Positions 46,698 to 57,420 of a stretch of 64,000 nucleotides of DNA are shown here, piece by piece. The position numbers were made by a program, and so were the translations under genes. A model generated the notes under the pieces. That model was not told the origin of the DNA. It worked only from the letters and a program-made list of their open reading frames with translations, and searched no databases. How positions within the stretch are numbered: position 1 is the stretch's first letter; the number at the start of each line of letters is the position of its first letter. Source of the DNA: Macrocystis pyrifera (Eukaryota; Sar; Phaeophyceae; Laminariales; Laminariaceae); contig JASSKH010000031.1 in assembly GCA_031763025.1 (NCBI GenBank), forward strand, positions 6,415,458 through 6,479,457, read 5' to 3'.

Positions 46698-48178
46698 GTT
46701 TTCACCGCTCCAAAATCAGAATGGGACCATGACGCGCCAGCGGTAGTCGGGGACGAGACGGAGAGATTGGGTGACGCCACGCTAGGTAGGAAGGGGGGGG
46801 GGGGGTTTCGATTGGCGGGGCTCCTGAACTGAAGAACTATAGGTATACAGTTAGGTATACAGTACTGTGGGCTTCCCTTGGTTTTCTACTGGGTGGGGAT
46901 ACATTAAAGCATTGCCTTGATCGAGACTGAAACGGTCGGAAAACACGTGGGTGCAGGTACTACAAGCGTATTTTCAATCCTTGGGTGGCGTATCTTTGAC
47001 TGGAAACCCGGGAAGGGTCAAGGTGAGCAGCATCGAGCTCTTGGCCGTCAATTTTCGATCGTGCGAAAGGGAATAGACGTTCTTCTTTTTCAAGCCCGCT
47101 AGCAACTAATGCACGTGAGTAACATCGAGAACCTGCTCATTTAGCAAACGTGACAAGGGATACTCGTGTGCCCGATATAACCTTACACTTAGCGTCAGAA
47201 TTTGGCAATACTTACGCCTTTGTGCGGTTCGATTTTTTTTATCCTTTCGCGTCCGTTTGCTTTTGAGGTACCTGTTCGCTGGGCTTCCTTTTTCTTCGAA
47301 ACCACGCGCACGTGCACGCACGATATCGACTCATAGGACGGACGGGCCTGCCTCCCTCCGCGGTGATCAAGAAAGTGGGGCCCATGGTTCTCCTATTGGC
47401 CACCGTGCACGACACGTCGAAATTAATCGGCAGCTTCGCGCAACAGATCGACCGGATCGAAAGCTTGGTACAAGAGGCCGACTACTGGAGCAAGTCAACC
47501 TGCTGGGGCCAACGGCCGTTGCGCATAACATTGTGCCGCCTCTGACCTCTGCACCTCCCGACTCGCACTGGTGAGCAGGTTTGCGAGATACGCCGCCTCG
47601 CAATGGTGAAGAAGACTCGGGCAGCCTGCGTTCTCGATTGCCAGGCCTGTGGTCTCCTCAGTCTTGCCTGCGCACTGGTCGAACAAGCTCTGGGGACCAA
47701 GATGGACACCAGCCGTAGCCGGATTTTTTCTCGGGAAGTCTGCCGCGCGCTACGCAAATCCCCTTTTCCCGGCTCTTCCCAGGCTTTGGCGGGACCTTGT
47801 GCAAGAGGCCTGCCGAGTGCTGATAGGCCTCCCTCTACAACAGTCACTTCGGGTCGTGGACTCCACCTTACTGGTGCATCAAACCATGAGGTAGCTTCTG
47901 CTTTGGCGGCACGGTGCTTGCTTGTCCGCCGGTGCCAGCGAGTAAGAAGGCCGTGTCACGCGTTTTCCCTCGCGCCTCATTCAGGATATGGAATCCTGAA
48001 CTCAGGTTTGTTGACCGTGTTTGATTTCTGCTGTTCATGGAGTCGATGCTTCTCATAGGGATTTCAGTGCAGACACTGCTTTTTTCATTGCTGTTAGGGG
48101 GCGTGATGCTACTCGTAAGGGCTCTCAGCACATAGCCTCTGCTGCCGGGGCGGGTGCACTTGCTGTTGCTAAGTAAGG
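46698..48178. other. No assigned gene; possible gypsy leader
   Basis: A G14 run lies near 46793. From 47.3 kb the DNA becomes GC-rich with open frames (47603..48058 plus, 151 codons) in the same sense as the gypsy element that follows. It may be part of that element's LTR, leader or an older insertion, but I could not find LTR boundaries. Confidence 0.3.
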
Positions 48179-49356
48179 GTGCCGAGGGAGGAGATCCCAT
48201 CAGACAGCCCTCCTCCCACCACGCCACATGCCCCGTCCCCAATCCTCCAGCCCGCTGCCCGCAGGTCTCGTCGCTTAGCGCGCAACGCCGTGACTACTGC
48301 TGCACAAGTTCCTGCTGTTTGTGACTACCATAGTACATCACCCGGTGGTGATTTGCCTCCCAGTAGTAGTGATACCGCGCCTGCTGTATTTCGTCGCTCG
48401 TATCCTCACCACGCGCCTTCGAACTCTGCCCTTGACACTCTCACTCTCGTCCGCAAGACCACATCAGACTCTGGCTCAGACAGCCGAGACCCGTCGCCCA
48501 ACCAACCTACCACACGAATACGACACATCGCCCCGCAACCACCGATCGAGCCCTGCCTCGGACCACTCCTCCCCCCGCCGGGGGCTATTGACGTCGACCA
48601 CCGCTCCACGCCAGCGGACACCGTCGATTTTGACCTGCCCACCACCGAGGATATCTCGAGGTTGAGGTGTTGCTATAGGTGCAACCGGAATAGCCCTTGT
48701 CGGGCTTAGCACAGCTGGTAGACCGGGAGCCCGGACAGCAGTACCTCTCACAGATCGCGAATGGCAAGGCCCTGCCTGCCGAACTCGCACCCCAAAGGTC
48801 GTGGGAGCCCGTCTCGATCCCGTTCAAGGCCGCAATCGTGGCCCACTCGGAGGATAATTCGAGCGACGCCGACACGATCAACGCACAGCTTTCGGTCCGT
48901 CGCCACGCCGACATGGTCGCGGCCGATAAGGCGTTGGCGAAGGTCGAAGTCGGCAGCGTTGCTTCGCAGGAGCTGGCACTCCTTTGCGAGAGCAAGTCAT
49001 CCAAAGCGAGCGACACAGCCACGTCCGCCGCGAGTGTCTCTTGGGACGCCAAGCCTGTGACTACGCGAGCTTTGGAGGCACAGCAAACCGCCCGAGCTGA
49101 GGGCACCAAGAGGCTTCGTGGAGAGGAAGCCGCTAGGGCCAGCTTGGTCCCGCCTGTTACTACCTCCGCGTCAACCGCTTCCATCTTGTCCCCTGCAGCC
49201 AACAGTCTACGCACCGTGCCTGCCGCTTCCTACACGGCCCCTACCCCAGCTGTCCATGTACACCACATCGCACCAGCCACTTCAGTCGCTCTGGCCGTCC
49301 TTTTGTGCCCGCCCCCTGTGTCCATGCAGCCCTCTCCGCAGGTCGGTACATGTTAA
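48179..49356 (+). pseudogene. Gypsy Gag N-terminal region, frameshifted
   Basis: Two overlapping frames. The first (48179-48709) is Ser/Pro/Arg-rich and ends in CYRCNRNSPCRA, a short Cys cluster. The second (48697-49356, 219 codons) is Ala-rich and likely helical (AQLSVRRHADMVAADKALAKV). The overlap at the Cys cluster suggests a one-base frameshift joining one original protein. The assignment to Gag is by position upstream of the conserved Gag block and protease, not by a known domain. Confidence 0.5.
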
Positions 49357-49559
49357 CGAGCGACACCGGAGGTCCGGTAACATCGCCTTCGCTCCAGGCA
49401 TTGTAGTCGATATGGCGTTTGGTTTCGTCTTCTTTTCACCGAAGGAGCGAAGGAGGCTGTGCTAGTCAGCGCCTGCGCTCTCCTGGTCGAGCTCCCGCAC
49501 GATCACCATCTACTGTCTTCTATAGGGGCATGTACAAGATGATATGGGAAGGGTTTTGA

Positions 49560-51420
49560 ATGGAACAAATGCGAATAGTGGCATTCATGCGCCTAGTGGT
49601 CAACGTTCGGAGCGCGCATGACACCTGCCCCTCGACCGTGTCTTCATCCACACCCATCCACACCCCCAAAGGCCGCGCTTTACCTACCGCGCCGCACCCA
49701 CTGCGCCTCCCCAATCACCGGCACCGTAGTGCAGAGGAACGTAGCCGCGACCGTCGTGGAGGTGGCTTGGGCGGCGGTAGCGGTGACCACGGGGACTTCC
49801 ACCGGGGCTGGTGGCTCAGGAGGGGGGTACAGCAATGGTGGAGGTTCCCACCGCCGCATAAAGAGGAGGAGGTTCAAACGGAAGAGGTAAAGCTCACTTC
49901 AGCGGGCCCGCCAAGCCGGGAGCCATGGGAAGGACAGACACGGTCACTCCTCGAGGGACGGTCGCAGAGGGCACCCACTCGCACGGACCAGACGGCTCCC
50001 TCTCCTCGGAAGACCCGAGCAAGGCCGCCACCGTCCCTGAGATCACTGTCGTGAACGACAAGAGGCAAGCGGTTCCTTCTTTGGTTAGTGCAGCCTTCTA
50101 TGGAGATCTTCTTAGCCGACTGCCCTCGACCGAGCCCAACTCGTATCATCTAACGTTTCACACGCCCGAATATACGCGATAGTTGCCGCCGCCGCAGCCG
50201 TCGAGGCTAGGTACATTCCTCCCCGTGCGACGAGTGTAGGTCACGCTCGTCCTCGAGGGCTTTGCTCGCTTCTCAGCCCTCATTTTCACCTCCTCGGTAT
50301 AGCCGTCAGACTCCGAGCAACAGCTCACACGCTAGGGTAGGTTATCACTTCAGATAGTATCATGGTGCGCTACGAGAGCAACCCCCGAAAGCCTACGCTC
50401 CGTTACGACTGGGATTACCTCCTCAAGAATCCTTTATGCGGGCCACTTCGTCTAGCAAGATTACAACCTCGAGTGACGATTGTTTTAGGCAAGTGTCGCG
50501 AGCCCTCAAGGGTATAGCCGCGGGACCGGAGGCGTTTGCTCGTCTCCTGGGCTATTGAGCAGCCACTTCAATACCGGAAACACGGGGGGCAGGCTACACG
50601 AAGCCGCAAATCTTTGGCGTGCCTCATGAGACCCCCCTTCGCGATTTCAGTTGAATGGTTCGCGTGGTGATGTCGGCAGCGACAGGTACGGAGCGAGGTT
50701 TGGCCCCAGGGGTTAAGGTGGTTTAGGAGGTGGTTCGGATGGAAGTTAGCGAAGAATACTGTACCTTGATGCCTATGCTATACCCAGGTATTTTTGCTAC
50801 GGAACCGAGGTAGTTCGGTACTTTGGACGCCATGTAGTTGGTTCTCCAGAATCTGGCAAACCATAAAACGCCAGCTATCAATGGCGTAAAGTATTTCCCT
50901 CGCCTGTTTGTTCGACTGGTGGGCGGCTGTCCGCCCCGTCGGGGCCCCAGCCTGCCGGAAATGGGTGCGGCCAGGACCGACGCTTTCCAAGTCACCGGCA
51001 TGGTAGATGGGATCGCGCAACAATGCGGTGGTCATGAGTGTCAACCAAGCCACCCCCGTCTACACCAACCCTTCGCCTGACACGTCTTCCAACTGTTGGC
51101 CCCTAGACAAACACCACTATACTGAAGTTCTCGCTATCTGCGCCTCCATTCAGACCGGCGACCCTCCTCGGTGGAGTCGCTTTCTGCCACCGACCGCCCT
51201 CGCTGCCGCACTCCGAGAACACCGGGGCGACTGCCTAAACTACCACGAAGACAAGCATTAATTCGAACAGTGTACAGATCCCGTCATCAACGCGAGGGCT
51301 GCTTCAACCCTGACCACGGCCTAATCTGTGACGATGATGAGGCGTGCCGATATTGGCAAGCACGCGTGATCCGATACCGTCACGAGTACCCTCGCGCCCG
51401 AGAAACCGGAATACTCTAAA
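49560..51420 (+). pseudogene. Gypsy Gag C-terminal region with damaged zinc knuckle
   Basis: The block NDKRQAVPSL near 50060 matches TSKRQVVPPL of the 18.6-kb copy. Further on, LMPMLYPGIFAT, FGTLDAM and LANHKTPAINGVKYF match the C-terminal Gag of copy 1 with a stop or frameshift every ~50 residues. At 51228-51272 is CLNYHEDKH, stop, FEQC. It fits C-x2-C-x4-H-x4-C with the second Cys changed to Tyr (TAC) and a TAA just after the His. This motif normally binds RNA in nucleocapsid. The element is therefore inactive at this point. Confidence 0.65.
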
Positions 51421-53519
51421 GCAACATCGCCGCCGCCACGGCCACTCGCGTGGGCGAGATCAGGGTGGAGGGAAAAAAAACAGAAACGACGTCGGGTACG
51501 GAACGAGGTAACCAGTAGTTTACGTCTGGCGGCCATGATAGTGTCCCGACATCACCCACCTCTTCCTATGCTGCCCCCGCCTCTGTTATCCGCTATAATG
51601 CCTCCAATAACTCTGGCGGCAACCCGAACACGCGTCAACACAGCCCCTTCCGCACAGGAAACTGGCAGGTCAGCAGCGGTAGAACGGTTCGCTCAAGCGC
51701 AAGCCGGCTAGGGGTGACCGCTCACCGACTGGCGGGGTGGCGGGAAGTTCAATGGTGGCCAGTGGGGCGGGGTGTGATCGCCGTACGAGATACTCGTGTA
51801 GTTATTGCATATCCTACTCCTTGTAAGTTCTTTTTGCGTTTTTTATATATACCGAAAGCACAAAAGTTGACTAAAGTAATAAATGTCCTGCTGCGTGAGT
51901 TCCTAGGCGACATTTATACCGTATATTTACAAGATTATCGTGTTCCGGGCTCGTCAAGTGCTCAGCATCGATCTTCCTCGACCACTTCCCCGTCCATTGG
52001 TCATCTGCCCAGCACGTCGCCCTGTATATCCGGTCGAGGCAACGACGAAGCTACAACAGCTACGCTTGATTTTACGGCGGGGTCACGGGATCCTCCGCTC
52101 CCTGATCTATAAGTTTCATGGCATTATACCGGCGACGGGAGCCTGCGCCTCTAGCGGCGTTCTTCAAAGCCAAGGAACGGGAGCTCCCGCATCAAGCGCC
52201 GCCGCCCTGAACACTAGTCTGCTGCGTCTGCGCGATGCTATTTTGAGTGAGGGTGTATCCCTCTTCTATCCCCCGACCATGCGATGGCGGTCGGTTTGAG
52301 GTGTGGGAAGACCGACATGAAAAACCCGAGAACTAGGTTGCAGCTCCACTCGGCGTTTCCTCGTCACTGCGGTGGTCGCTCTACCTTGTTCTCTATCAAG
52401 AAGGAGTTGACATGAATAGCTACCTCGTCCGCCTACCCCAGCACGCTTACATGGAAGAATCTCCCACAGATGGGCCTACCGCTCATCCGAGCCGCGTTTG
52501 TGAAGTCATCTCCGGGATCTACGTGCCCTATTTCGTCTTCACGCACGTTACCTCACCTGCACTGCGCTCAGTCGGTTTCAGTGGACCAGGAAGCATGATA
52601 CTGTGCGACGAGCCAGTGGCGACTCCATGACCTCCGGTTAGATCAAGGGGACTGCAAACACGTCGAATGCGGAATAATCGCAACTATCATCAGGCAGAAG
52701 AAGCTCAGAGCCTCCTGCCCCACTTGGTCCAACACAGACACCATCGGGCGCCGTACAAGAACCGTCCGGCCATTTTTTGCCTACGAACGATGGTGCCACC
52801 AGGTCAGATTCCGTGAAACCGGACTCGTCTCGTGCACAAGAGACCCAGTTCTCTCGGACAAATACACTGCTGGCCCTTGACACCGAACCTCTGGCCACCG
52901 AAGGCTCGGAACCATCGGTCTTCGACCCTACTCTTGAGTAATCAAAGGAGCCGGTGGTGCTATTATGGCAGCCCCATGTCCTAGTTTCCATAGTGGTCCC
53001 CATCGTCGTGTAGTCGTTGACAACGTGTCGTAATACTGCGCAGATCAGTGTGTGATGGCTGCAAAGGTTCCTTTCCCAGGATCACCGTGCAGCGGAGCTG
53101 ATTTTGTCCTCGCCAGACTCACGCATGCACAACCACATCGGTTAAGGCGTGCAAAATGTCGACTACCCAATTAGGGAGCGCGTTGGGGAAGACGCCGTCC
53201 TTGCTGGAACGTGCGCCAAGTTCACACAGAACCCGGCCATAAAACGGCATCTTCTGAGCACTGGCACCCAACGTTTGGCTGACGCCAGCCCTTTTGATTA
53301 TGTATCGGGCATCAGTTTCCGGGCGAACGGCCCTGAGGCCAGTGACCCCCGCCGGCGGAGAGGGAACTATTTTCTCTCGCTGCCGTCCCCGAGGAGTTGC
53401 ATAAGTGACGCCGAATCTGCATATCCCGCCTCCTCTCATCAACTATGTAGTCCGATCCCGTTCCACAGCAATATTGAGAGTTCCCCGGCGCTTGCTCGGC
53501 CTTTGGCTCTGGCCCGCGC
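51421..53519 (+). other. Degenerate gypsy interior
   Basis: The Asn/Gly linker GGNPNTRQHSPFRTGNWQV (about 51617-51675) matches copy 1. An AT-rich insert at 51810-51940 has no coding character. The rest (52.1-53.5 kb) lies between Gag and protease and is GC-rich, but no frame over 134 codons or known motif is visible. I infer that it is decayed polyprotein. Confidence 0.4.
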
Positions 53520-54166
53520 GTGCATAGGCCCTCCTTCGGAGTTCTGGGCCTAAATTTTATGACACGCCTATTGATTACAGTGCCAACGGTTTGGCTTTCG
53601 CACCTGTGGTGTCGACCCTCCCTCGCGCTGACAAAACACGGCCTCTTCCCCGTCGGCATCGCCATTACGATCGAGGACTACATTTTTACCACCAAAATCG
53701 TGGTTTGCAAGGGAGCCGACGCTCTCGCACTATTTCGTTGGGTCGCGCTCCTCGACACTGGCTGCCCACAGACCTCCATCGGCCGAGACGCGTTGGATCC
53801 CAAGCTCTCGGTGGGTGGCGTAGCCACGCGTGTGAGCGGGACTGCGCTCCTTGATCCTGGGTGGATTAAGGGAATTTGCCCTTCTGCAAACGGTCGACGA
53901 GAGTCCGCCCAAGCGCTCAAGCTTTTCGAACCGATGAGCTCACGTGCCCCCTCGCAGCAAGGGCATGCGAGGTTCCACCCCCGTGATACAGTATGCGGTG
54001 CTGCGAGGCCACGACAGCACTATGCGTTAAATAGACCGTTATTTCCGGTCTCCGCCCCCTCGGCCGTCGGATCATCGTTGATAGGTATGCTGGAGTCATC
54101 TAATCACTCGCAGACAGGCGTATCCACTTATGTCCATCGACCCCGTCGCTTTAGATGGGGGATTCC
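53520..54166 (+). pseudogene. Gypsy aspartic protease (retropepsin) remnant
   Basis: The frame carries FRWVALLDTGCPQTSI, where D-T-G is the catalytic triad of retroviral-type aspartic proteases and is preceded by hydrophobic residues as usual. GRDALDPKLSVGG and LLDPGWIKG follow. The protease would release Gag and Pol products. A frameshift downstream moves the true frame, so that at 54130 the polyprotein continues as MSIDPVALDGG, where the 408-bp MITE interrupts it. Confidence 0.7.
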
Positions 54167-54169
54167 ACT

Positions 54170-54577
54170 GTAATGAATTAGGGGACCGGTGCACGAGTGG
54201 ACCGAACATTAGGTTTGTGCATACGGGACCGGTGCACTAGGAACGAACGTAAGGTTTGTGCGTACGGGACCGGTACCTACCGGGACGTACGCCAAAAATC
54301 AGCAAGGTAAACCGTTCAAAGAAGAGTAGTTCCCCGGTTTCGTAAGTACGAAATCGAACTCGGCCTTCATCTGGTTTCCGCCAACTTCGTGCCAATCAAC
54401 TTGCCGCTAACAATCTCCTGGTAAAAGTATTTAAGTATTTCCTGCTTAGGATCGATGCGGTCCCGGTAGGTACCGACCCCGTACGCCCAAACCTTACGTT
54501 CGGTCCCCTAGTACACCGGTGACGTACGCACAAACCGTACGTTCGTCCCCTAGTGCACAGGTCCCCTAACGCATTAC
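54170..54577. mobile_element. 408-bp MITE with ACT target duplication
   Basis: Long terminal inverted repeats: the left starts GTAATGAATTAGGGGACCGG and the right ends GTCCCCTAACGCATTAC. Further inside, several GGGACCGGTGCAC- and CGTACGT-type blocks recur in inverted order. ACT at 54167-54169 and 54578-54580 is a 3-bp target-site duplication, as for PIF/Harbinger-like or some CACTA elements. There is no transposase frame. Removing the element and one ACT joins two halves of one open polyprotein frame (GGFHYLRYDGAEN across the join), which independently confirms both boundaries. Confidence 0.88.
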
Positions 54578-55600
54578 ACTACCTGCGCTACGATGGCGCC
54601 GAGAACGTTACCCTGTCCGACGAGCCGCATCTTGCTGCAGTCAACTTGGTTGGCCGCGACGGCTCCCCGGTGCTTGCTGGGTATCATCTGGTCGACATGC
54701 TACCCCATTTCAGACCTGCCTTCGGTTGGGGAAGACTTCGTCGTCTCCGGGCGACAAGCCCTTCCCCTCGTTGGAGATGCAGACCTCGACCCTGGCGACA
54801 CCCTTGGAGTCACCCGCGCGCCACTCGTACGCGCTCCGCTGGACACCGTTCAGCACGACAGCCGAGCCCCCGGGCCTTCCTCTGCCCCCTCTGCGATGAC
54901 TCAGGGTCTCTGTTGTTACGGCTTCTCCCCTCGTAACAGCGGCAGCCACGGCCTTGCCCTCGCCTGCCCTGCTTGAGAGTTTGACCCCGGAACAACGCGC
55001 TTTGTTCCTGCAAGCAGTCGCGTTTGACCGCCATAGCTCATCTAGGATGCCTGTTGACGTCGAATAAGTAGGGGGTGCTCTATGCGAAGTTACTGACGTG
55101 CTACTCGAGTCCAAGACAAATTTCGGTTTCTGCTCTCGGGTATTCTATGAGATCTTTTCGATCCCGGAAGGCAGCGCACTTCTACTTCCCGGTCCCACCG
55201 TATTTACTCCATTTCAGCCAACGAAGTTGACTCCACCCCCACCCAGTACCTCGATGCAGACCTGGTCCAGCACCTGACCTCTATGTATTCAAGCCCACTT
55301 GTGGTCATCCCGACGATGTCTGGAGGCGTTCGGATCACCGTCAACGACAAATAGGTCAACCAGACCAGCAGCCTCAGTCGACTGCCCACCCCTCGCGTGG
55401 ACCAGGTCTTGGACTCCTCGGGCAAAGGAAGGGTGTTTTCCTTGTTCGCCTTGGCTTTTTCGTTCCATCAAATCACCGCACATCAAGAAACCTTCTCTCT
55501 CGCGGCGTTTTGCACCCCACGGGCAGCTAAGGCTCGTAATGCCCCCGGGGAGAAGTGCTTCGGCTGGTTCGTCAAAAGTTGAACCAGTGGCTTGATAGAG
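54578..55600 (+). pseudogene. Gypsy Pol: linker and start of reverse transcriptase
   Basis: After the MITE the frame reads YLRYDGAENVTLSDEPHL and LAGYHLVDMLPHF, a protease-RT linker. RT begins near 55230 with LDADLVQHL, then SPLVVIP, GGVRITVND, a TAG, LSRLPTPRVDQVLDS, GRVFSLFALAFSFHQITAH and AAFCTP, as in Ty3/gypsy RTs. In FSLFALAFSF the usual catalytic Asp (FSLFDL) is Ala. A deletion follows AFCTP, and the sequence stops after GWFVK, before the second catalytic motif. The enzyme is non-functional. Confidence 0.75.
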
Positions 55601-55709
55601 TTACGGGGGAACACAGCAATCAGAACCCACGATGGACTCCAAAATCAGGTATCTCCCAATATTATTACTTACACACCCTTTTGGTTATGATTACTATATT
55701 TCCTCGTAA
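55601..55709. mobile_element. Family-1 MITE, copy 15 (very degenerate)
   Basis: The left end TTACGGGGGA and right end TTTCCTCGTAA bracket 109 bp that aligns loosely to the family-1 consensus (CCAATATTATTACTTAC centre). It sits exactly where the gypsy RT homology ends. Confidence 0.55.
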
Positions 55710-56082
55710 TAATTTAAAAATATATATTTTCTTATGTAATAAACGGGAATTCCCTTCCTATCGTGATTTTGGTGTGTGTTTACGGACGAGGTAAACCGAA
55801 TCCTGCAGGCGACGCTTCCCGAACCGAGGAGGAAAGTGGGGATGTGCGGCCCCGCGACAAACAACAAAGAACGAAAACAGAAAAACAGTGTGCGAGTAGC
55901 AATGACAGCCCAGCAACGATGTCGACGGCAGATTTGACCGCTGTACCACCACTGCCATCCCACGACCGCAAGCAGCAGCACAGCAAGCGCCAGCTATAGG
56001 CAGCATCAGCTTGAGCAACTAAAATAAACAGCATTAGCACCAGCACCAGCACCATGTTCCTTTTTTCGATTTCTGATGCCGC
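55710..56082. other. No gene seen
   Basis: AT-rich then GC-rich unique sequence, with CAGCAGCA- and AGCACCAGCACC-type words near 55972 and 56035. Confidence 0.35.
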
Positions 56083-56192
56083 TGCTCTACTGCTGCTGCT
56101 GCTGCTGCTGCTGCTCTCGGCCTACGCACGCCACAGCACTGGCGTGCTCTGGTCCGCCGCCGCCGCCATCGTCGCCGCCGCCACTGCTGCTG

Positions 56193-56247
<55 letters not shown>

Positions 56248-56262
56248 AGCTACCGCAGTATG
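56083..56262. repeat. (CTG)n / (CCG)n trinucleotide tracts
   Basis: Ten CTG units at about 56087-56115 and a CTG/CCG-rich run at 56153-56246 that includes about 17 continuous CTG units. They create an apparent 72-codon Leu/Ala frame, which I do not regard as a gene. Confidence 0.93.
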
Positions 56263-56735
56263 GTGGAATTAAAACGATACACTAGCTGTCATATTGTCGT
56301 GCTCTACGAGCAAAGCAGTACAACCTCACGTACGAGTACCAGTAGGAGTACATGTTTGACTCCTTTCGGGGACGACGCATCCCCATGACACCAAGTGGGC
56401 GAAGGCGCACCGTAGCGGCTGACCGCCGGCGGCCCGCTGGCACCATCCAACGCCGCTCGCCCGCGTTATACTCAAGCTGCACCTCTCGAGCCTCTGTGCT
56501 CTCAGCGTTTGTCGTGCTGTGTACAGCAAGCAGCATGATGCGTAGAGGCATGGGAGATGCTCGGTGGTTCATTCCTTGGGGGTGTGTTCTGCGTCGGAAA
56601 AATGCTCGGTGCGTGAAGGCCCATGAAACAAGAGACAAAAATTACGACAATTTTCTATCCAATCCTACCTTTTAAGAAGTACGTTTAGGCCGTTTTTCCA
56701 AAACCTACCCAAAGATTTGACTTCGGATACTATTA
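56263..56735. other. No gene seen (left flank of the copia element)
   Basis: GC-rich sequence with overlapping frames of about 110 codons on both strands and no recognisable motif. Confidence 0.35.
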
Positions 56736-57096
56736 TGGGCATTTGTAGTATACCCTGGCAGCCGGGGTAGTAACACTGTGCGAGCGGGTAACCGCGGTAG
56801 AGAAGATGACGTCAAGAGGTACACACGACGCTTATGTGGCCAACACACACATATAATCCATAGAGTATGCAGGAGTCCAGACGACGGCAGCTTCCAGAGA
56901 TGACTAGGACAGCTAAGATACCATGACGAACCAGAGAGATCCACACATAGAGAGTGAGATACGCGACCCCGCAAGCAGAGAATCCTACGGCAGCAATTCC
57001 TCCGCGTACATGAGTTACAAACGAACCGATACATAGTGATCTACGATCGATCTACGAAGAGCAATGCTACTGAATGTGCCAACATTTCAATAACAC
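56736..57096 (-). repeat. Copia 3' LTR
   Basis: On the element strand it starts TGTTATTGAAATG directly after the polypurine tract and ends AATGCCCA. It is 361 bp, and its start carries a different short segment from the 5' LTR (TTGGCACATTCAG against GTTCAG). Confidence 0.92.
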
Positions 57097-57105
57097 TCCC
57101 CCTCA
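57097..57105 (-). promoter_or_regulatory. Copia polypurine tract
   Basis: The element strand reads GAGGGGGAG immediately before the TGTTATTG start of the 3' LTR, as expected for the plus-strand primer of an LTR retrotransposon. Confidence 0.85.
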
Positions 57106-57420
57106 ATGAAGGTTGTAGTGAATTATGAAAAAAACTACAAGATGATAATTAGTCAAGCAAACCAAACCATTTGGGTTCTCAACCACAGATATACATAGCA
57201 AGTGCTACGTGTTACGTTCACGCGTATTAAGTGCTAGCGTACATACATTCATACGCTCGCGGTACTGCTATTCTTATTGCGAAAACCAAACTACCATTGC
57301 TTCCGATCCTGTACGGCTTTTTTATACCAGCGATGATGCAAAGCCGAATGTCGACTACTGAAATAGTAAACTGATTCACACAAACAACAGATTCACAAAA
57401 CACACAAACATACAACATTA
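57106..57420 (-). other. Copia 3' untranslated segment
   Basis: About 315 bp, AT-rich, between the pol stop and the polypurine tract, with no frame or motif beyond a T-rich context on the sense strand. Confidence 0.6.

Larger units (their letters stand above)
48179..55600 (+). mobile_element. Ty3/gypsy retrotransposon, degenerate, 3'-truncated
   Basis: In order this contains Gag-like sequence, a Cys/His knuckle, a retropepsin motif and the start of a Ty3/gypsy RT. The RNase H, integrase and 3' LTR are absent: homology ends at 55600, where a degenerate family-1 MITE begins. Gag is homologous to the 18.6-20.9 kb fragment. Frameshifts and stops occur throughout, and a 408-bp MITE interrupts it at 54170. 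The 5' boundary is uncertain and could extend into 47.3-48.2 kb. Confidence 0.75.

Noticed and set aside
56054..56272. 72-codon Leu/Ala-rich membrane protein
   Set aside because: The hydrophobic runs are CTG repeats read in two frames; no other support.
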